A DNA stretch of 21,397 nucleotides from Lingula anatina (taxonomy: Eukaryota; Brachiopoda; Lingulata; Lingulida; Lingulidae), in the NCBI RefSeq assembly GCF_001039355.2, contig NW_019775395.1, forward strand, positions 341,893-363,289. Reading direction: 5' to 3'. This document shows, piece by piece, positions 17,802 to 21,397 of the stretch. The notes beneath the pieces are model-generated. The model did not search any database, had not been told where the DNA came from, and saw only the letters and a list, made by a program, of their open reading frames with translations. The first letter of the stretch is position 1. Each line of letters begins with the position of its first letter. A program made the translations under genes and the position numbers.

Positions 17802-18760
17802 TTACGCTTGACCTCTTCTGTTTGCTACCAGTGCTCTCAAGTGGCAAGGCATTCCTGGGGTTAGGTTTTTAGAGTTCAATCTGGAATAACATTCCAGGCA
17901 TCGGTCAAAATCTGTCAGATTTGGTCCAGTTTTGTTGTAGGACATGTAGGCCATTGATTCGGCGAGTAATGGCCTACCCACATATTGTCTATGTGGTTGA
18001 AATATGGCGATTTTGATTACCAAGGTAGCTGCTCATTCCCTTGGTTCTGTAAGTAATCTGCTATTAAAAGTGCTATGTGTGTACCGGGAATTTCACCGTG
18101 CAACCTAAAATTGTTCCTAAAGTGCCCCCTAGCAAATGATAGTCAGGTGCTTCTCAGATTATTCCTTTATTTGATCTGGTTTAGGTTTTCGTGGATGACC
18201 ATCATTGCTGTTTTGGCACCAATGTGGTAGCCACTTCAATTACTGACGCTGTTAATGACCTTAGTCACTTAAGACGCGGCACACGCTTAGTCGTTGGCCT
18301 CTTCTGGATATCTGTAAACTCTGTTTTGACTGGTTGAGCGGTACAGGTGAAAGCTGACCTCAATAAAGAAAGTCACGAGGTTTCAGTGTTCAACTCAGAA
18401 ACGATCAGGGTCCCCAATTCATGAGAGAAACATATAACGATGTTTTGCTGTTTACAGTGGGTTCCCCTGAGGTCGTCTGTATTTTAACCAGCTAAAACCA
18501 GTTTGGTGTTCGCTAAGGGCCTTGAAAAATGCGTTTTGGTGGCAATATACCCCTCATTCTGAACGGACTGGGTGGTTTTTGTTTAGTTGCAATAGTATAT
18601 CCCGACAGACAGTGGGTCCTGTACCCTGGTGGTAAGATTTCAATACATTGGTTGTGACCTCTGTGTAGGTGCATCAGTCTGGGCATTATTCTATAAAACT
18701 GTGCGGACCGTTTCGTTTGGCGCAATTATCTGTCTGGCAATGTCTGACTTTTCGCGCCAT
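17802..18760 (-). pseudogene. Tc1-like transposase, frameshifted and interrupted
   Basis: Reading the minus strand across frames gives Tc1 blocks in the right order. RRPQGNPL followed by a stop and TAKHR lies near 18460-18480. RVYRYPEE is near 18299-18322 (parallels RVYRRPGE). GAKTAMMV is near 18197-18220 (parallels GGGSVMVW). YLQNQGNEQLPW then SPYFNHIDNMW is near 17960-18055 (parallels the DxLPWPxxSPDLNPIEHLW block). SRLNSKNLTPGMPCHLRALV and ANRRG are at the C-terminus. Span and order fit a ~330-residue transposase. The first catalytic region (FSDESRF-like) is badly eroded and the second Asp of SPD is Tyr here, so it is dead. Confidence 0.85.
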
Positions 18761-19138
18761 TCTGCCACAGATTAACAAATATGCAGAGCACTGCATAGCT
18801 CATTTTACACCTTGCAAAACCGACCACTTGCATGCAAAATTTCAAATTCTTCTATGCAGTAGTTGCCAATATATGGATACTTTTTTGACAGAACCATGCT
18901 TTTCCAAAGCCAAGCTTTGACCTGCCCAAAGGAGCACTACCCAATTAAATCAGTGCATATTACATAATGCAGCAACGCAACAAACCTGGTATTCACTTAA
19001 TTGGAAGCGACACACCTGACTACATACTTCTCCATTCACATATCTTATATGAGATAGGAGTTTTTTGAAAAAAGAATGCATTTTTACCTAAGCATACCTT
19101 CGAAACTGAAATATTCCATATTAAATGTCAAGTCTGTA

Positions 19139-19340
19139 GAATAAACTCGTCCACTTGCGCTGGTCACCTCCCGCCAAATTCTTATGTAATGTCTGACCAA
19201 TTTGATCAATTTTTGCTAAATACTTGTCGTGGACGTTCAGCTGGCTTGAAAAATATTCAATCAACCGTCGACGCTGACCATGCGCGTCTCAGCTGAGTCA
19301 CACCTAGCTGGGACTGCTGCGGAAAAAAGGTCCCAAGGCA
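19139..19340. other. Flank right of the Tc1-like element, unassigned
   Basis: GC-richer than its surroundings. A minus-strand open stretch of about 53 codons abuts the transposon but matches nothing I recognise, and its length is not significant. Confidence 0.3.
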
Positions 19341-19765
19341 AAACCTCTACTTTTTAGTGACATTTCTGATAAACAAGGAGCGTCGGACCAGAATATAGTC
19401 AAACTGGTTTTTAACAGGTGGGAAGGAGAAAGAAATTTACTCTTTGGTGATATTTCTGACAAGTAGGCACTTTCGGAATATAGTCAAAGTCAGACGGATG
19501 TTTATTACAAGTTCAGGGGAGTAATAATTCCAGTTTTATTGTTATTTCTGACGACGAGGCGGTAACGGAATATAGTCAAAATGAAACGGAGGTTTATTTC
19601 AAGTCCACAGGAGTAAAAATTATACGTTTTCGTGACATCTTTTACTACGAGGCGGTTTCGGAATATACGTGTGCTGGTTTTCAGAGCATTAATGTGCTGC
19701 ATGTAATTACAAGTTCAAAGGGGGAATAAATTTGATTTTTAGCGGTATGTCTGGTAAATCACACA
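19341..19765. repeat. Diverged ~85-93-bp tandem repeat, at least four copies
   Basis: GAATATAGTC or close variants recur at 19391, 19476, 19568 and 19661, giving periods of 85, 92 and 93. Each is preceded by a GTGAYATTTCTGAC-like block and an ACGAGGCGGT-like block, and copies 2-4 are followed by a TTTATTACAAGTTCA-like block. Copies are substantially diverged from each other, so the array is old. A fifth, partial copy may end near 19765. Confidence 0.75.
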
Positions 19766-20323
19766 ACCCTCGTTAAAAAGTTATAGATTTGCAAATAATT
19801 TGTATGCACGCGTGGTTTAAATGTAAACTAATTCTCGTTTTCAAAACATACCCATATGATATGACTTAGTGTAATAAAATCATAAAGAATAATTGTTAAA
19901 CGTGAAAAGTTTATGTTAATTTTTTAAGAGTGTGAGAGATTTTTAATTTGTCAACTGGTAGATATATAACGCAAGTAAAGTCAGTTGTGACGATGTAGTG
20001 TGTTGGTTGAGATTGTTTTATATTGCTACCGGTGGATGTGTCTATAAGTAAAGTACAGTCCGGTGCGCACGTTTGAATCTCTCCTTTGATTGGTAATTTA
20101 AAGGTAAAACTGTTCACTTTGTAATTGGTTCTGATTGGTAAACGTGTACTATCTGAACATGTATATGGAGTAAATGGATCAAGGCTTATGTTCATGAGAT
20201 ACATAAAGAGTTCAGTACTGTCTTAGAAATAGGGTGATAATTAACAAATTTATTAATTAAATTGTTTAATTGTTTTGTTTTTTTTGTAATAAAAACATGT
20301 TAATTTAAGTTAGTTTATTGCAG
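19766..20323. other. BUD13 upstream intron, nothing recognised
   Basis: AT-rich sequence up to the acceptor TTTATTGCAG at 20323. No plus-strand exon resembling the Ser/Arg-rich BUD13 N-terminal half was found. A 97-codon minus-strand open frame (19911-20204) has no recognisable motif. Confidence 0.45.
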
Positions 20324-21286
20324 ATAGATGCTGAAGCTCTTGGGAAGAATGCAGAAACTGTGTTCAGAGACAAAGGAGGGAAGAGAAGAAACTTAAAAGA
20401 AGAAAAACTGAAGCAGAGGGCAGAAGATGCCAAAAAGGAAGAGATGAATGAAAAGTATATGGTTTGGGGGAAAGGGTAGGTAAAAGATTTTGAAATATGG
20501 GTATCCACACTTGAGCTTCTTTTCTACTAAATTAAAGCTGTGGGTAGGGTGTATAAGTATTTGTTTGCTTGGAAATAACTATTGTGTCATCTGTCCTAAT
20601 TCTGTTGCAGAATGGCACAAAAAGCACAACAGGAACAGACGCTGCAGGAAACACTACATGAAATGGACAAGCCCCTCGCAAGATTCAAAGATGACGAGGT
20701 TTTGGACGCCATGTTGAAGGAGCGAGAGCGGGCAGAGGACCCCATGCTGGCATATATGCAGAAGAAGAAAGCTAAGGAAAACAAAGGAGGGTCAAAGGCC
20801 AAAGGTGAAGGGTCATTATTAATGATACAATAAATCTAATAATATGTCAGTTTTATCTCAGGGCTGAAGGTATTATTCTGCTGTGTCTGATTCAATAGAA
20901 ATGGGATTGCACGCACTTAAGTGTGCCTGCACGCACACACAAACACATTTTGGGTTTTCAAGACAACTTCAGTCAGCTTTTGATTTAAAGTCATTCAGAA
21001 AAGGAAGCTGGAATAAAAATTGCACAATCATCTTTGTTTTCTCTGCTTTTAGCCCAACCAAGCGCCATTGCTTCCATGTCTCACCTAACACATTTATGAT
21101 TACTTTTCAGCCAAACCAAGGTACCGTGGCCCAGAGCCTCCCCCTAACCGCTTTAACATTTGGCCCGGGTACAGGTGGGACGGGGTCGACAGATCCAACG
21201 GATTTGAGAAGGAATTCTTCGCCAAGATGGCCAACAAGAAAGCTGTAGCAGATATGGCATATAAATGGAGTGTGGAAGATATGTGA
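20324..21286 (+). CDS. BUD13: BUD13 homologue, C-terminal three exons
   Basis: BUD13 is the scaffold of the RES (pre-mRNA retention and splicing) complex, with SNIP1/Pml1 and RBMX2/Snu17, in the activated spliceosome. Exons 20324-20475, 20611-20804 and 21111-21286 join in phase and end in TGA. Motifs: [20 protein letters not shown], then WGKG completed across the first junction, [36 protein letters not shown], and the highly conserved end [31 protein letters not shown] and YKWSVEDM. That is 173 residues of the family's conserved C-terminal domain. The first donor was set at GG|GTAGGT because the alternative GTAG|GTAAAA would include a stop. The N-terminal part is missing from the window, and no exon for it is visible to the left. 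Confidence 0.95.
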
Positions 21287-21397
21287 ACACTGTTTTGTTC
21301 CACCGAGTCTCGGATATGTTTATAGGCTAAATGTAGGAGTGATATTTAGAAGGTCAGGCTCTTAATCTAAGGGAGAGAAAAGATGGGACGAACCATC
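21287..21397 (+). other. BUD13: BUD13 3' UTR start
   Basis: Sequence after the BUD13 stop to the window edge. No AATAAA is present, so the poly(A) site probably lies further right. Confidence 0.5.

Larger units (their letters stand above)
17211..19136 (-). mobile_element. Decayed Tc1-like transposon with duplicated left end
   Basis: A 28-bp terminal inverted repeat starts CAGACTTGACATTTAATATG. It occurs intact at 17478-17505 and, as the exact reverse complement, at 19109-19136, followed by TA (19137-19138). A further left-end copy starts at 17211, with its first base apparently C-to-T, directly after the TA run. The unit measured from 17478 is about 1.66 kb, normal for Tc1 elements, and it holds a broken transposase on the minus strand. 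TA target site, CAG start and transposase motifs all agree on Tc1/mariner. Confidence 0.85.

Noticed and set aside
19139-19300. 53-codon minus-strand open stretch ending at the Tc1-like right end, considered as a disrupted exon
   Set aside because: The length is not significant, no family resemblance, and no clear splice sites.
19911-20204. 97-codon minus-strand open frame upstream of the BUD13 exons, with a possible acceptor just before it
   Set aside because: No recognisable motif, and several open runs of this length are expected by chance in 21 kb of AT-rich sequence over six frames.
21040-21090. CTTTTAGCCCAACCAAGCGCC considered as the acceptor of the last BUD13 exon
   Set aside because: The following frame does not give the conserved sequence. 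The acceptor TTTTCAG at 21110 gives an exact in-phase fit to the BUD13 C-terminus.

Overview
This is an AT-rich nuclear window from an invertebrate animal. Genes are intron-rich with GT-AG junctions, the helicase is of the animal BLM type, and the decayed elements are of Tc1/mariner and hAT type. A lophotrochozoan such as a mollusc would fit, but the sequence alone does not fix the species. All family assignments come from reading conserved motifs; no search was run.

Layout. (1) Positions 1-10870, minus strand: most of a Bloom syndrome (BLM) RecQ helicase gene. The start codon is at 10870, 21 exons can be placed with consistent phase, and the gene runs off the left edge before its HRDC domain. 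(2) 10905-11229: a 325-bp element only 34 bp upstream of the BLM start codon. It has two 133-bp TG...CA terminal repeats that differ at two bases, a 59-bp core with a tRNA-Leu-like primer-binding site and a polypurine tract, and a 4-bp target duplication. Each terminal repeat carries a complete tRNA-Thr(UGU)-like cloverleaf with A and B boxes. It reads as a miniature LTR retrotransposon (TRIM) whose LTR contains a tRNA-derived Pol III unit. (3) 12508-13481, plus: a complete RPL36 gene, head-to-head with BLM. (4) 14300-14849: a mariner-like relic with inverted repeats. (5) 15696-16514, minus: the last three coding exons of 6-pyruvoyl-tetrahydropterin synthase (PTS). (6) 17134-19138: an (AT)n run and a decayed Tc1-like transposon whose left end is tandemly duplicated, with the window's only ambiguous base (N) at the junction. 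(7) 19341-19765: a diverged ~90-bp tandem repeat. (8) 20324-21286, plus: the last three exons of BUD13.

The genes are unrelated housekeeping functions (DNA repair helicase, ribosomal protein, tetrahydrobiopterin synthesis, splicing-complex subunit), and nothing suggests they work as one pathway. PTS and BUD13 face each other and both lack their 5' exons, which should lie between them. Together with the N and the duplicated transposon end, this suggests the stretch is incompletely or wrongly assembled, or that introns are very long and interleaved.
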